A stretch of DNA of 64,000 nt, taken from Rubellimicrobium mesophilum DSM 19309 (GTDB lineage Bacteria; Pseudomonadota; Alphaproteobacteria; Rhodobacterales; Rhodobacteraceae). The stretch covers positions 122,802 to 186,801 of the forward strand of contig NZ_KK088560.1 of assembly GCF_000600335.2 (NCBI RefSeq), in the 5' to 3' direction. Under the pieces are notes generated by a model. It saw only the letters and a program-made list of their open reading frames with translations, was not told the origin of the DNA and did not search any database. Shown one piece after another: positions 36,912-46,843 of the stretch. The translations under genes were made by a program, and so were the position numbers. Within the stretch, counting starts at the first letter, position 1, and each line of letters starts with the position of its first letter.

Positions 36912-38849
36912 TCAGTCCGGCAGCGCGAAGACGGTGAGCTGCCCGCCCAGGGCCGTGAAGTCCCGCAGGCCGGCATAGCCGCCCACGGCGCCCAGGCCCT
37001 CGGTCGGGTTGGTCAGGCCCGCCGCGAGGCCGATCCCGGCCCATCCGCCGATCCCCGAGAGGACGGCCACGTACTGCTTGCCGTCATGCTCGTAGGTGTT
37101 GATGTTGCCGATGATCCCCGAGGGGGTCTTGAAGCGGTAGAGCTCCTCGCCCGTGGTGGCGTCCACCGCCTTCAGGTAGCCTTCCAGCGTCCCGTAGAAG
37201 ACGATGTCCCCCGCCGTGGCGAGCGCGCCCGACCAGACCGAGAACTGCTCGGGCAGCGACCATTTGATCTCGCCCGTGGTGGCGTCCCAGGCGATGAAGT
37301 TGCCCATGCCGCCGTGGCTGTTCGGCGCCGGATACATCGAGAGCGTCGCCCCGACGAAGGGCTGGCCTGCGGTGTAGCTGACGCGGAACGGCTCGTAGTC
37401 CATGCAGACGTGGTTCGTCGGCACGTAGAACAGCCCCGTCTCCGGCGAGAAGGCCGCCGGCTGCTGGTCCTTGGAGCCGAGCGCGGCCGGGCAGATCTGG
37501 GTGACGTTGGTGTCCTCGCCCCCCTGCGCGGTCGAGTAGTCGGCGACCACCTGCGGCCGGCCGAACTGGTCCGAGTTCGGGTCCATCACGACCTCGGTCG
37601 CCCAGTTGACGGCCGGATCGTACTTCTTGGCGACGAGGAGCTCGCCCGTCTCGCGGTCCAGCGTGTAGGCGAAGCCGTTCCGGTCGAAGTTGACGAGGAG
37701 GTGGCGCATCTGGCCGTCGATCTCCTGATCGACCAGGATGTTCTCGTTCACGCCGTCGTAGTCCCACTCGTCATGGGGCGTCTTCTGGTAGAACCACCGG
37801 GCCATGCCGTCGTCCGGGTCGCGGGCCATGATGGTCATGGACCACTTGTTGTCGCCCGGACGCTGCGACGGGTTCCAAGTCCCTGGGTTCCCGGTGCCGT
37901 AGTAAATCAGGTCGAGCTCGGGGTCGTAGCTGTACCAGCCCCAGGTCGTGCCGCCGCCGATCTGCCACTGGTCGCCTTCCCAGCTATCGATCGACGAGTT
38001 CTCGCCGATGGGCTTGCCCAGGACCGTCGTGTTCTGGGGATCGACGAGCATGTCCTCGTCCGGGCCTGTCGAATACGCGAGCCACCGCAGCTCGCCCGTG
38101 GCCTGGTCGTAGGCGGACAGACGGCCGCGCACGCCGTATTCGCCGCCCGAGACGCCGACGAGCACCATGTCCTTGACCGGGAGCACCGTCGCGGTGTTGG
38201 TCTCGCCCTTGGAGGGATCGCCGGTCTTGACGCTCCACTTCACCTCGCCCGTCATCGCGTCGAGCGCCACGAGCGTGGTGTCGGCCTGGTGCAGGAAGAT
38301 GGTGTTGTTGTCGTAGGCCACGCCACGGTTGACCGTGTCGCAGCACATGACCGCGATCACGTTCGGGTCCTGCTGGGGATCGTAGCGCCAGACGATGCGC
38401 CCGTCGTTGTTGAGGTCGAGCGCGTAGACGGTGTTCGGGAACGGCGTCGTGAGATACATCATGTCGCCGATCACGAGCGGGCCGCCCTCATGGCCGCGCA
38501 GCACCCCCGTGGAGAAGGTCCAGGCCACCTGCAGGTCGCCCACGTTGTCCTTGTTGATCTCCTCGAGCTCGGAATAGCGCGTGTTCGCGTAGTCGCCGGC
38601 CTGCAGAACCCACTGCTTGGGGTCGCCCATCATGGTCTGCAGGTCGCTCTGGCCCGCTTGGCCGGCGTCGGCCGTCTGGGTTGCCTCATCGGTCCCGGTG
38701 GCGGGTTCGGTTTGCGCCGTCTGGTCCGCCGGGGCCGTCTGGTCCGTCGTAGCCGCCTGATCGGTCTGGTCCGTCTGGGCCTCCTGGGCGAATGCCTGGG
38801 CCGCTCCGACTGCGAGGACCGCAGCGGACATCATAAGTGATCTTCTCAC
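36912..38849 (-). CDS. xoxF: Lanthanide-type PQQ methanol dehydrogenase XoxF
   Basis: 645 residues; oxidises methanol in the periplasm with PQQ. The eight-bladed quinoprotein propeller is shown by WAFSTG-like [20 protein letters not shown], the vicinal disulfide [23 protein letters not shown] (metal Glu) and [12 protein letters not shown] (metal Asn). The catalytic segment [13 protein letters not shown] has the DYD pair; the second Asp is diagnostic of lanthanide-dependent XoxF and is absent from calcium MxaF. The GTG at 38849 is chosen: GGGAGGA precedes it and it begins a signal peptide ([20 protein letters not shown]). Residues ~22-68 are an unusual Thr/Gln/Asp/Ala-rich linker before the propeller. 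First gene of xoxF-xoxG-xoxJ-CXXCW. Confidence 0.95.
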   Translation of the reverse strand: MRRSLMMSAAVLAVGAAQAFAQEAQTDQTDQAATTDQTAPADQTAQTEPATGTDEATQTADAGQAGQSDLQTMMGDPKQWVLQAGDYANTRYSELEEINKDNVGDLQVAWTFSTGVLRGHEGGPLVIGDMMYLTTPFPNTVYALDLNNDGRIVWRYDPQQDPNVIAVMCCDTVNRGVAYDNNTIFLHQADTTLVALDAMTGEVKWSVKTGDPSKGETNTATVLPVKDMVLVGVSGGEYGVRGRLSAYDQATGELRWLAYSTGPDEDMLVDPQNTTVLGKPIGENSSIDSWEGDQWQIGGGTTWGWYSYDPELDLIYYGTGNPGTWNPSQRPGDNKWSMTIMARDPDDGMARWFYQKTPHDEWDYDGVNENILVDQEIDGQMRHLLVNFDRNGFAYTLDRETGELLVAKKYDPAVNWATEVVMDPNSDQFGRPQVVADYSTAQGGEDTNVTQICPAALGSKDQQPAAFSPETGLFYVPTNHVCMDYEPFRVSYTAGQPFVGATLSMYPAPNSHGGMGNFIAWDATTGEIKWSLPEQFSVWSGALATAGDIVFYGTLEGYLKAVDATTGEELYRFKTPSGIIGNINTYEHDGKQYVAVLSGIGGWAGIGLAAGLTNPTEGLGAVGGYAGLRDFTALGGQLTVFALPD

Positions 38850-39263
38850 CTTTTTCCTCCCTGGGTGGGACTTGGTCGTCCGTTCACTCATCTGGACGGG
38901 CGGAGCCTCCACCTCCGCTGGCTGCCACCTGGCGCGGGCTCAGGACATGTCCCGCAGGTGCCGTCCCGAAGATCGTCCTGGCTTACTCCTTCCTGTGGCC
39001 CCGGACCCCGATGGTCGCGGGCACCCGGGTCATGGCGCCGCGCGTCCTTTCCCGGATTCGATCTCGCATGGCCCCTCCCGGGCGAGGATCCCTGGAGCGG
39101 CGGACACCTCTCGACCTGCCCCGAGCCTCGTCCGCGATGACGGAAGCGGGCGCGTCCGGCACCGCTCCGAAGGGCGCGACGAGGATCGTATCGGCGAAGT
39201 TAGTGCTGCCACTCCTGTGCATCTCTACGACCTTGGTATTAGTCCTCTCCCGTCCGGCCCTTC
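38850..39263. other. xoxF upstream region
   Basis: About 410 bases between the ends of the formaldehyde dehydrogenase gene and the start of xoxF, both on the minus strand. It must contain the xoxF promoter. A frame of about 80 codons on the minus strand (39219 to 38983) has no ribosome binding site and no recognisable sequence. A less GC-rich patch lies at 39195-39270. No terminator hairpin identified. Confidence 0.4.
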
Positions 39264-40451
<1,188 letters not shown>

Positions 40452-40499
40452 TCAACTCCGCCGCTTGGCCACCGCGCGAGCCGTGATAGGATCGCGACC

Positions 40500-40808
40500 A
40501 TGACCCAACTCCGCCTTGCCCTCCCGCTCCTCGCCTTGGCTGCGCTTCCAGGCTGCGTCATTCCCATCCCGGTGCCCAACGGCACCCCGGGCGCGATCGT
40601 GGTCGACCCGGGCGATTCCTGCGGCGCCCGCGGCCTCCGGCAGTTCGTGGGGCAGGACCGGAGCGTGGTCGAGGGCACGACGATCCAGGGCCCCGGCCCG
40701 GTCCGCATCCTCGCGCCCGGCGACATGATCGCCGACGACCAGGACCCGACCCGCGCCAACATCCGCCTGGATTCGGCGGGCAAGGTCGCGGCGGTGGACT
40801 GCGGCTGA
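40500..40808 (+). CDS. I78-type protease-inhibitor-like lipoprotein
   Basis: 102 residues. Lipoprotein signal with lipobox LPGC (ALAALPGC), then CGARGLRQFVGQDRSVVEGT, VRILAPGDMIADDQDPTRAN and a terminal VAAVDCG. This is the small periplasmic peptidase inhibitor I78 fold, with a conserved Cys pair and a GDMITxD-like segment. It is the first of two tandem homologues; the next begins 77 bases later. Target protease unknown. Confidence 0.82.
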   Translation: MTQLRLALPLLALAALPGCVIPIPVPNGTPGAIVVDPGDSCGARGLRQFVGQDRSVVEGTTIQGPGPVRILAPGDMIADDQDPTRANIRLDSAGKVAAVDCG

Positions 40809-40885
40809 GCCTCTTGCCCCGCTTCCCTTGATTCGGAGCCGCGCGGAGCCAGACTCTGGCGCGACCCCGAACGGATGAGCCTGCC

Positions 40886-41224
40886 ATGACCCTGTCCCTT
40901 CGCGCCTTCCCTGTCCTGGCCGCGCTGGCCCTCGCGGGCTGCGAGGCCCCGGGCGGCGGGACGACGCCACCGGCCGAGGCGCCGCCCGCCCTGGGCGGCG
41001 ACATGCCGCCACCGGTGCTGCCGAGCCCGGCCGACGACACCTGCGGCGCCTCCCGCCTCACCAGTTACATCGGCCAGGACGCCTCGGTGCTCGACGCGGC
41101 GCGCTTCGCGAACCCGATCCGGGTGATCCGGCCGGGCGACGCGGTGACGATGGACTTCAACGCGCAGCGGCTGAACTTCGAGCTGGACGAGCTGGGCGAG
41201 GTCGAGCGCATCCGCTGCGGCTGA
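40886..41224 (+). CDS. I78-type protease-inhibitor-like lipoprotein, second copy
   Basis: 112 residues. Lipobox LAGC (AALALAGCEAPGGG), a Pro/Gly-rich linker, then CGASRLTSYIGQDASVLDAA, IRVIRPGDAVTMDFNAQRLN and terminal VERIRCG. Same domain as the preceding gene with a longer linker and moderate identity, so an old tandem duplication. Periplasmic, anchored in a membrane. Confidence 0.82.
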   Translation: MTLSLRAFPVLAALALAGCEAPGGGTTPPAEAPPALGGDMPPPVLPSPADDTCGASRLTSYIGQDASVLDAARFANPIRVIRPGDAVTMDFNAQRLNFELDELGEVERIRCG

Positions 41225-41228
41225 TCCC

Positions 41229-41603
41229 TCACCAGAGGTTGCGGCCGTCGATCTCCCTTACCGGGATGGCGGCCAGGTCCACACCGTCGAAGAGGCGGGC
41301 GTTGATCGACCAGCGCTTCTCCTCGGGCAGGGTGCCGCTGCCGATATGCGCCTCGGTGAAGGCGGGTGAGATGCCGTGGGTCGTGCAGCCGCAGCGACCG
41401 CAGAAATGGTGGTCGTTGATCCCGGTCGCGGTATAGCTGCGGTCCTCGGCGTCCGCGCGGACCCGGACCTCGCCGGGCTCGTAGTAGGCCCAGAGCCCGC
41501 CCACCTTGCTGCAATAGGTGCAGGTGCAGGCGGTGACGGCCTCGGGCAGGCGATCCACCTCGAGGCGGGTGGCGCCGCAGTGGCAGGTGGCGGTGAAGGG
41601 CAA
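41229..41603 (-). CDS. GFA (DUF636) family zinc protein
   Basis: 124 residues with the zinc-binding Cys pattern of the GFA family: ATCHCGATRLEVDR, TACTCTYCSKVGGLWAYY, and HHFCGRCGCTTHGIS near residues 66-80. The family includes glutathione-dependent formaldehyde-activating enzyme (Gfa), but most members are of unknown function. The neighbouring formaldehyde-glutathione dehydrogenase makes a C1 role possible, though two lipoprotein genes separate them. Convergent with the second lipoprotein gene. Confidence 0.82.
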   Translation of the reverse strand: MPFTATCHCGATRLEVDRLPEAVTACTCTYCSKVGGLWAYYEPGEVRVRADAEDRSYTATGINDHHFCGRCGCTTHGISPAFTEAHIGSGTLPEEKRWSINARLFDGVDLAAIPVREIDGRNLW

Positions 41604-41729
41604 GGCGGTCTCCTCTCGAGATGGGATGCGGGAATCCTCGCACGGGGATGGTGACGGTTTGCGTCAGCATCTCACGGGGCTGCGACCCGCGCCTTGATTT
41701 GAGGGCCGGACGGCCCCAGACTCTCTCCC

Positions 41730-42080
41730 ATGTCCATCCTGCCGCCGATCCCCTTTCCGGGGCCCGCCCCCACCGTCGGCCCCACCCAGGTCGCCTTCCA
41801 CCGCACCGAGTTGAGCGCCATCCTCGCCCTCTACGGGCAAATGGTCGCCGCTGGCGAATGGCGCGACTACGGCATCTCGCACCTGAGGGACGTGGCCGTG
41901 TTCGCGGTCTTCCGCAGGACGGCCGAGACGCCGCTCTACCGGATCGAGAAGCGGCCCGCGCTCCGCAGCAGGCAGGGGCAATATGCGGTGATCGGGGCCG
42001 AGGGGCAGGTGCTCCGGCGCGGCCACGACCTCGGACAGGTGCTGAGGGTCATCGCGCCCAAGCCGAAGCTGGTGGAGTAG
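41730..42080 (+). CDS. DUF2794 family protein
   Basis: 116 residues. VAFHRTELSAILALYGQMVA, GEWRDYGISHLRDVAVFAVF, RRTAETPLYRIEKRPALRSR and GQVLRRGHDLGQVLRVI are the conserved blocks of DUF2794, found throughout alphaproteobacteria. Function unknown; predicted cytoplasmic. Single gene between the GFA and NlpC/P60 genes. Confidence 0.85.
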   Translation: MSILPPIPFPGPAPTVGPTQVAFHRTELSAILALYGQMVAAGEWRDYGISHLRDVAVFAVFRRTAETPLYRIEKRPALRSRQGQYAVIGAEGQVLRRGHDLGQVLRVIAPKPKLVE

Positions 42081-42083
42081 CCC

Positions 42084-42905
42084 TCAGGGCCGCCGGCGAG
42101 CCACGACCTCGCCGTCGCCCTGCGCCCTGATTCGCAGGATCGCCTTGTCCAGGTCCTCGTAGGCCACGGCCATGTGGTGGGCGTTGGCGTGGATCAGCGT
42201 CCCCTCGTCCACGGCCATGGCGACGTGACCCTTCCAGAAGAGGAGGTCGCCGCGCCGGAGGAGCTCGCCCTCGGGGATGGCGGCGCCCAGGGCCTGCTGG
42301 AGGTCGCTGTCGCCGGGGCAGGCGATCCCGCAGGCGAGGAGCGCCGCCTGCACGAGGCCGGAGCAGTCGATCCCCAGGACCGAGTTGCCACCCCAGAGGT
42401 AGGGCACGCCGAAATGGAGCTGCGCCACGGCGGCCGGGTCGGTGAAGGGACGGTCGAGGGGGCGGAGGTGAGGCTTGGGGATGTAGCCCTCGGGCGTTTC
42501 CCAGAATTTCCGGCCCTCGGCCTCGACCGTGACCAGAGCGCCGAAGGAGAGGTGCCGGAGGTCGGGGCTCTTCATGTCGTCGTCGCGGTAGAGATGGGTG
42601 GCGGGGACGGCCACCCGGTGCGTCGGCGCGCGGGCCGGGCCGAGCGAGACCGCCGTGACGTAGCCGACGTAGCCGTCGCGCCCCGCCTCGACGAAGGCGA
42701 AGCCGTCGCGGGTCTCGTAGACCGTGACCGCCTCGCCCCAGAGGAGCTGGCGGTCGCGCATCCCCCCCGGCGAGCCGTCGAGGTCGGCCACGGGGACGGC
42801 GACGCGGCGGGGCTCGCCCGCGACGAAGCGGGCGGCCTCGACCTGGCCGCGCAGGCGTTCGGCGGCGACGCGGCCGTTGGCGGGGGTGAGGCGCGAGTCG
42901 GTCAC
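42084..42905 (-). CDS. NlpC/P60 family C40 peptidase
   Basis: 273 residues. The N-terminal half has SH3-like segments (GEAVTVYETRDGFAFVEAGR, GALVTVEAEGRKFWETPEGY). The C-terminal half is the NlpC/P60 domain: PYLWGGNSVLGIDCSGLVQA carries the catalytic Cys, GHVAMAVDEGTLIHANAHHM the catalytic His. It cleaves peptide bonds in murein stems. Its GTG start overlaps the stop of the aminopeptidase gene, as is common in Rhodobacterales; the two enzymes may cooperate in recycling peptides. No signal peptide is evident, which suits a cytoplasmic recycling role. Confidence 0.88.
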   Translation of the reverse strand: MTDSRLTPANGRVAAERLRGQVEAARFVAGEPRRVAVPVADLDGSPGGMRDRQLLWGEAVTVYETRDGFAFVEAGRDGYVGYVTAVSLGPARAPTHRVAVPATHLYRDDDMKSPDLRHLSFGALVTVEAEGRKFWETPEGYIPKPHLRPLDRPFTDPAAVAQLHFGVPYLWGGNSVLGIDCSGLVQAALLACGIACPGDSDLQQALGAAIPEGELLRRGDLLFWKGHVAMAVDEGTLIHANAHHMAVAYEDLDKAILRIRAQGDGEVVARRRP

Positions 42906-44287
42906 AGGCCGAGCGCCTCGGGCAGGGCGGCGAGGAGGGCCCGGGCGCCCATCATGAGGCCGCCCTTGGAACGGCCGGGGGCATTCGACTGCGACCAGGC
43001 GAAGATGTCGAAGTGGCAGTAGCGCGGGGGCGCGAAGCGGCGCAGGAACAAGGCTGCCGTGATCGCGCCGGCCATGCCGCCTGAGGGGGCGTTGTCGAGG
43101 TCGGCGATGCCGGGCTCGATCATCGACTCGTAGGCCTCGTGGAAGGGGAGGCGCCAGACGGGGTCGGCCCAGTCCTTGCCACCGCGCGCGAGGGCGGTCG
43201 CGAGGTCCTCGTCGTCGGTGAAGAAGGGGGCGAGGTCCGGGCCCACGGCGACGCGGGCGGCCCCCGTGAGGGTCGCGAAGGTGACGGTGAGGCCGGGCTC
43301 GCCCTCGGCTGCCAGCGCCAGGGCGTCGGCGAGGACGAGTCGGCCTTCGGCGTCGGTGTTGTTGACCTCGACCGTCAGGCCCTTGCGCGAGCGGAGGATG
43401 TCGCCGGGGCGGAAGGCGTCGGAGCCGATGGCGTTCTCGACCGCCGGGATCAGGACGCGCAGGCGCAGCGGCAGGCCTAGGCCCATTATGGCCTTGGCGA
43501 GGCCCAGGACCGTCGCCGCGCCGCCCATGTCCTTCTTCATGGTGAGCATTGAGGCCGAGGGCTTGATGTCGAGGCCGCCGGTGTCGAAGCAGACGCCCTT
43601 GCCGATGAGCGTGAGCTGCGGGCCGTCGCCGCCCCAGATCAGGTCGATCAGGCGCGGCGCCCGATGGGGCGCGGCGGCGCGGCCGACCGTGTGGATCAGC
43701 GGGAAGTTCTCCGCGAGGAGGTCGTCGCCCACGGTGACGCGGATCGTGGCGCCGGCCTCCTCGGCCACTTGGCGGGCGGCGGCCTCGAGCTCGGCGGGAC
43801 CCATGTCGTTCGAGGGGGTGTTGATGAGGTCGCGGGTCAGCCACTCGGCGGCGGCCAGCGTCTCCAGCCGCGCGGCGTCGACCCCCTCGGGGGCGACGAG
43901 GCGGGCCTTGGGCGGGGTCTGGTCCTTGTAGCGGGCGAAGCGGTAGCCTTCGAGGAGCCAGCCGAGGGCGCCTTCGCGGAGCTCGCGCTCGGGGAGGTTG
44001 CCGTCGAGGCGGTAGGCGCCCTCGGGGAGCTTCGCGACCGCCTTGGCGAGGGCGAAGCGCTCGCGCCCGCGCCTCTCGGGCTTGCCCCGGCCGACGAGCG
44101 CGTGGGCAAGGCCACCCTCCCCCGGCAGCAGCGCGACCTCGCCCGAGCCCGCCTTGAAGCCCAGGGTGCGCGCCCAGGCGGCCTGCTCAGGCGGCAGCGC
44201 GTCCAGGGCGGCGTCGAGCCCCTCGGGCTCCACGGCGAGGAGGGGGATGGCGTCGGGCGCGTCGGGGGCGAAGCTGGGGGCGGTCAT
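42902..44287 (-). CDS. Leucyl aminopeptidase family protein (M17)
   Basis: 461 residues, two-zinc M17 aminopeptidase. C-terminal catalytic domain with GKGVCFDTGGLDIKPSASML, KKDMGGAATVLGLAKAI, the signature NNTDAEGRLVLADAL, TLTGAARVAVGPDLAPFF, and GGMAGAITAALFLRRF near the end. The N-terminal ~150 residues are the variable domain. The ATG at 44287 was chosen at the start of the family sequence; the frame extends further without a binding site. Cytoplasmic peptide degradation. Confidence 0.9.
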   Translation of the reverse strand: MTAPSFAPDAPDAIPLLAVEPEGLDAALDALPPEQAAWARTLGFKAGSGEVALLPGEGGLAHALVGRGKPERRGRERFALAKAVAKLPEGAYRLDGNLPERELREGALGWLLEGYRFARYKDQTPPKARLVAPEGVDAARLETLAAAEWLTRDLINTPSNDMGPAELEAAARQVAEEAGATIRVTVGDDLLAENFPLIHTVGRAAAPHRAPRLIDLIWGGDGPQLTLIGKGVCFDTGGLDIKPSASMLTMKKDMGGAATVLGLAKAIMGLGLPLRLRVLIPAVENAIGSDAFRPGDILRSRKGLTVEVNNTDAEGRLVLADALALAAEGEPGLTVTFATLTGAARVAVGPDLAPFFTDDEDLATALARGGKDWADPVWRLPFHEAYESMIEPGIADLDNAPSGGMAGAITAALFLRRFAPPRYCHFDIFAWSQSNAPGRSKGGLMMGARALLAALPEALGL

Positions 44288-44407
44288 GGGGCCTCGGGTA
44301 TGGCGGTCGGGCGCAGACCCTAGCCCCGCGCGCCGCCGCCGCAAGCCCACGTTGCGTCCCGGCCGCGATTCGGCCCATATGGCGCCGCTGCTGACGCGAG
44401 GACACCG

Positions 44408-45052
44408 ATGCCGATCCGCCCCCTGCCCGAATACCTCGTCCGCCGCTATCATGGTTGGAGGGCCACCACCTACAACGAGAACCGCGCCTGGTACCGCCAC
44501 CTCGCCGACGAGGGGCAGCACCCGCGCGCCATGGTGATCTCGTGCTGCGACAGCCGGGTGCACGTCACCTCGATCTTCGGGGCGGATTCGGGCGAGTTCT
44601 TCATCCACCGCAACATCGCCAACCTCGTCCCCTCGTTCCAGCCGGACGCCGGGCACCACGGGACCTCGGCGGCGGTGGAATACGCGGTCCGCAGCCTCCG
44701 GGTCGCGCACCTGATCGTGCTCGGCCATTCGCAGTGCGGGGGGGTGAAGGGCTGCTACGACATGTGCGAGGGCCACGCGCCCGAGCTCGACGAGTCGACC
44801 AGCTTCATCGGGCGCTGGATGGACATCCTGCGGCCCGGCTACGAGACGCTGCCGCCGGGCGACGACGCGGAGCGGATCGAGGCGCTGGAGAAGGCGGCGG
44901 TGATGGTGTCGCTGAAGAACCTGATGACCTTCCCCTTCGTGCGCCAGGCCGTCGAGGACGGGCGGCTGACGCTGCACGGGCTCTGGCACCACATCCGCGA
45001 GGGGACGCTGGAGGGGTGGGACCCGGAGCGGGGGAGCTTCGTGACGCTGTGA
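44408..45052 (+). CDS. Beta-class carbonic anhydrase
   Basis: 214 residues; interconverts CO2 and bicarbonate. Zinc ligands and catalytic dyad are in ISCCDSRVHVTSIFGADSGE and LIVLGHSQCGGVKGCYDMCE, with IHRNIANLV between them. Full family length, begins MPIRPLPEYLVRRYHGWRAT. Stands alone, divergent from the aminopeptidase gene. Cytoplasmic. Confidence 0.92.
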   Translation: MPIRPLPEYLVRRYHGWRATTYNENRAWYRHLADEGQHPRAMVISCCDSRVHVTSIFGADSGEFFIHRNIANLVPSFQPDAGHHGTSAAVEYAVRSLRVAHLIVLGHSQCGGVKGCYDMCEGHAPELDESTSFIGRWMDILRPGYETLPPGDDAERIEALEKAAVMVSLKNLMTFPFVRQAVEDGRLTLHGLWHHIREGTLEGWDPERGSFVTL

Positions 45053-45356
45053 GCGAGGGGGGCTTGCCATAGGGCCGGAGCCGGGGGGCTTCGGACCGGG
45101 AGGCGGGGTCCCCAAATGAAATCTAATCCCGCGGGGCCTCCGGGTTGCGTGGGCCCGGTGCCAAGGGGCTTGCCACGCCTGTCCGGACCGCCTCTTCGGC
45201 GGGCTTGAGTCTATGGAAGGGCCGGGGAGGATCTCCCGTCCTGGTATGTGGGCGGCTCAACGGGGCGCGCCGAAGGGGTGCCTGCTCATGGTCTCCGTGG
45301 CCCGGGGCTGGGCCGGGCTCTCTGATGGGTCTGCGAATCAGTATGCCGGAGCGGGG

Positions 45357-45371
45357 TTAACGAGTGGTGAA
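45357..45371 (+). promoter_or_regulatory. CtrA-like site TTAA-N7-TGAA
   Basis: TTAA at 45357-45360 and TGAA at 45368-45371, one mismatch from the CtrA consensus, and identical in form to the site upstream of the RTX gene. No gene clearly starts downstream. Confidence 0.25.
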
Positions 45372-45397
45372 CGGGGCGTTCGGTGGGGGTGGGGGGG

Positions 45398-45461
45398 ACG
45401 CAACACCCCGGGAGCAAGGGGTTGATCCGTCTGCAAAACCACTCCGGCCGGGGTGTTGCGT
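45398..45461. repeat. 14-bp perfect inverted repeat with 36-base loop
   Basis: ACGCAACACCCCGG at 45398-45411 is the exact reverse complement of CCGGGGTGTTGCGT at 45448-45461. Possibly a large RNA hairpin or the ends of a small non-autonomous element. Confidence 0.6.
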
Positions 45462-45471
45462 GGCCCGGCAG

Positions 45472-45610
45472 GGTGCGCTCCACCGCACCAAGCGGCGGTG
45501 ATTCGGGCGGGGGACGAGGAGGGTGCGCTGGAAGCGCACCCTACGGGGGACCGGTCGGCGTCGTGCGGGGCTCGGGCGTCGCGTGGCGGGGTGAGCCCCG
45601 CCCTACGGGA
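45472..45610. repeat. Three intergenic REP-like palindromes
   Basis: GGTGCG/CGCACC (45472-45477, 45484-45489); GGGTGCGCT/AGCGCACCC (45521-45529, 45533-45541); GGCGGGG/CCCCGCC (45585-45591, 45596-45602). The second and third are both followed by the same tail, CCCTACGGG counting the last stem bases. Such GC palindromes with a TACGG tail are scattered between genes in related genomes, as far as I recall. Confidence 0.55.
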
Positions 45611-45732
45611 ATCGGCGCTAGGTCGCCTGCGGTCGGACCAGGGCGCAGCGATGGTTGCGGTCCTGTCCCGCTTCCTGCCCCTCGCAGGGGCTCGGGGCCT
45701 TCGTCGTTCGAAGCAGCCCCCCGGGCGGTTTC

Positions 45733-45756
45733 GTCCCCGCCCGGATGGGCGGGGAC
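45733..45756 (-). terminator. Hairpin terminator candidate of asd
   Basis: GTCCCCGCCC at 45733-45742 pairs perfectly with GGGCGGGGAC at 45747-45756 (4-base loop), 6 bases beyond the asd stop on the minus strand. No T-run follows, so termination may be imperfect or factor-dependent. Confidence 0.55.
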
Positions 45757-45762
45757 CACTCC

Positions 45763-46785
45763 TCAGCCCTTCTTCAGCACCCGCTGGCCGAGCACCTCGG
45801 CGATCTGCACCGCGTTGAGGGCGGCGCCCTTCCTCAGGTTGTCCGAGACGATCCACATGTTCAGGCCGTTCTCGATGGTCCCGTCCTGGCGGATGCGGCT
45901 GATGTAGGTGGCGTATTCGCCCACGCACTCGATGGGCGTGACGTAGCCGCCGGGCTCGCGCTTATCCACGACGAGGCAGCCGGGGGCCTCGCGCAGGATA
46001 TCGCGCGCCTCCTCCTCGTCGAGGAAGTCCTCGAACTCGACGTTCACCGCCTCGCTGTGGCCGACGAAGACCGGGACGCGGACGCAGGTGGCCGTGACCT
46101 TGATCGAGGGGTCGAGGATCTTCTTGGTCTCGACCGTCATCTTCCACTCTTCGCGCGTCTGGCCGTCCTCCATGAAGGAGTCGATGTGGGGGATGACGTT
46201 GAAGGCGATCTGGCGCGGGTAGACCGAGGGCTCGACCTCCTGGCCGGGGACGTAGACGCCCTTGGTCTGGTTCCAGAGCTCGTCGATGGCCTCCTTGCCG
46301 GTGCCGGAGACGGACTGGTAGGTCGATACGACGACGCGCTTGATCTTGGCGCGGTCGTGGAGCGGCTTGAGCGCCACCACCATCTGCGCCGTGGAGCAGT
46401 TGGGGTTGGCGATGATGTTCTTGCGGCCGTAGCCCATCACCGCGTCGGCGTTGACCTCGGGCACCACCAGCGGGACCTCGGGGTCGTAGCGGTAGAGCGA
46501 GGAGTTGTCGATCACGATGCAGCCGGACGCGGCCGCCTTGGGGGCGTACTGCTTCGTGGCGTCCGAGCCGATGGCGAAGAGGGCGATGTCCCAGCCGGTG
46601 AAGTCGAACTGGTCGAGGTCCTGGGTCTTGAGGGTTCGGTCGCCGAAGCTCACCTCGGTCCCCAGCGATTTCCGGCTGGCGAGAGCGGCGATCTCGTCCA
46701 CCGGGAATTCCCGCTCGGCCAGGATGTTGAGCATCTCGCGCCCCACGTTGCCCGTGGCGCCGACGACGACGACCTTGTAGCCCAT
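45763..46785 (-). CDS. asd: Aspartate-semialdehyde dehydrogenase
   Basis: 340 residues. It reduces aspartyl phosphate to the semialdehyde for lysine, threonine, methionine and diaminopimelate synthesis. NADP fold VVVVGATGNVGREMLNILAE, active-site Cys in NIIANPNCSTAQMVVALKPL, KRVVVSTYQSVSGTGKEAID and the C-terminal catalytic-His region VPVFVGHSEAVNVEFEDFLD. Start ATG at 46785 with AAGGGGA upstream; the frame is open further but the protein fold begins here. Single gene with a hairpin directly after its stop. Confidence 0.95.
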   Translation of the reverse strand: MGYKVVVVGATGNVGREMLNILAEREFPVDEIAALASRKSLGTEVSFGDRTLKTQDLDQFDFTGWDIALFAIGSDATKQYAPKAAASGCIVIDNSSLYRYDPEVPLVVPEVNADAVMGYGRKNIIANPNCSTAQMVVALKPLHDRAKIKRVVVSTYQSVSGTGKEAIDELWNQTKGVYVPGQEVEPSVYPRQIAFNVIPHIDSFMEDGQTREEWKMTVETKKILDPSIKVTATCVRVPVFVGHSEAVNVEFEDFLDEEEARDILREAPGCLVVDKREPGGYVTPIECVGEYATYISRIRQDGTIENGLNMWIVSDNLRKGAALNAVQIAEVLGQRVLKKG

Positions 46786-46843
46786 CTTTGGTCCCCTTTC
46801 GAATCGGACGCCTCTTAAGGCAGGGCGCGGGAAGGCGAAAGGG

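Larger units (their letters stand above)
45053..45762. other. 710-base intergenic region rich in palindromes
   Basis: No gene is supported: open frames here are short, unlike known proteins and mirror-image across strands. The region contains a long inverted repeat, three short palindromes with a shared tail, and a CtrA-like site, listed separately. It ends at the asd terminator. Confidence 0.55.

Noticed and set aside
38983-39219. An 80-codon minus-strand frame between frmA and xoxF
   Set aside because: No ribosome binding site, Arg-rich sequence of shadow type and no known motif. It is more likely leader or promoter DNA of xoxF.
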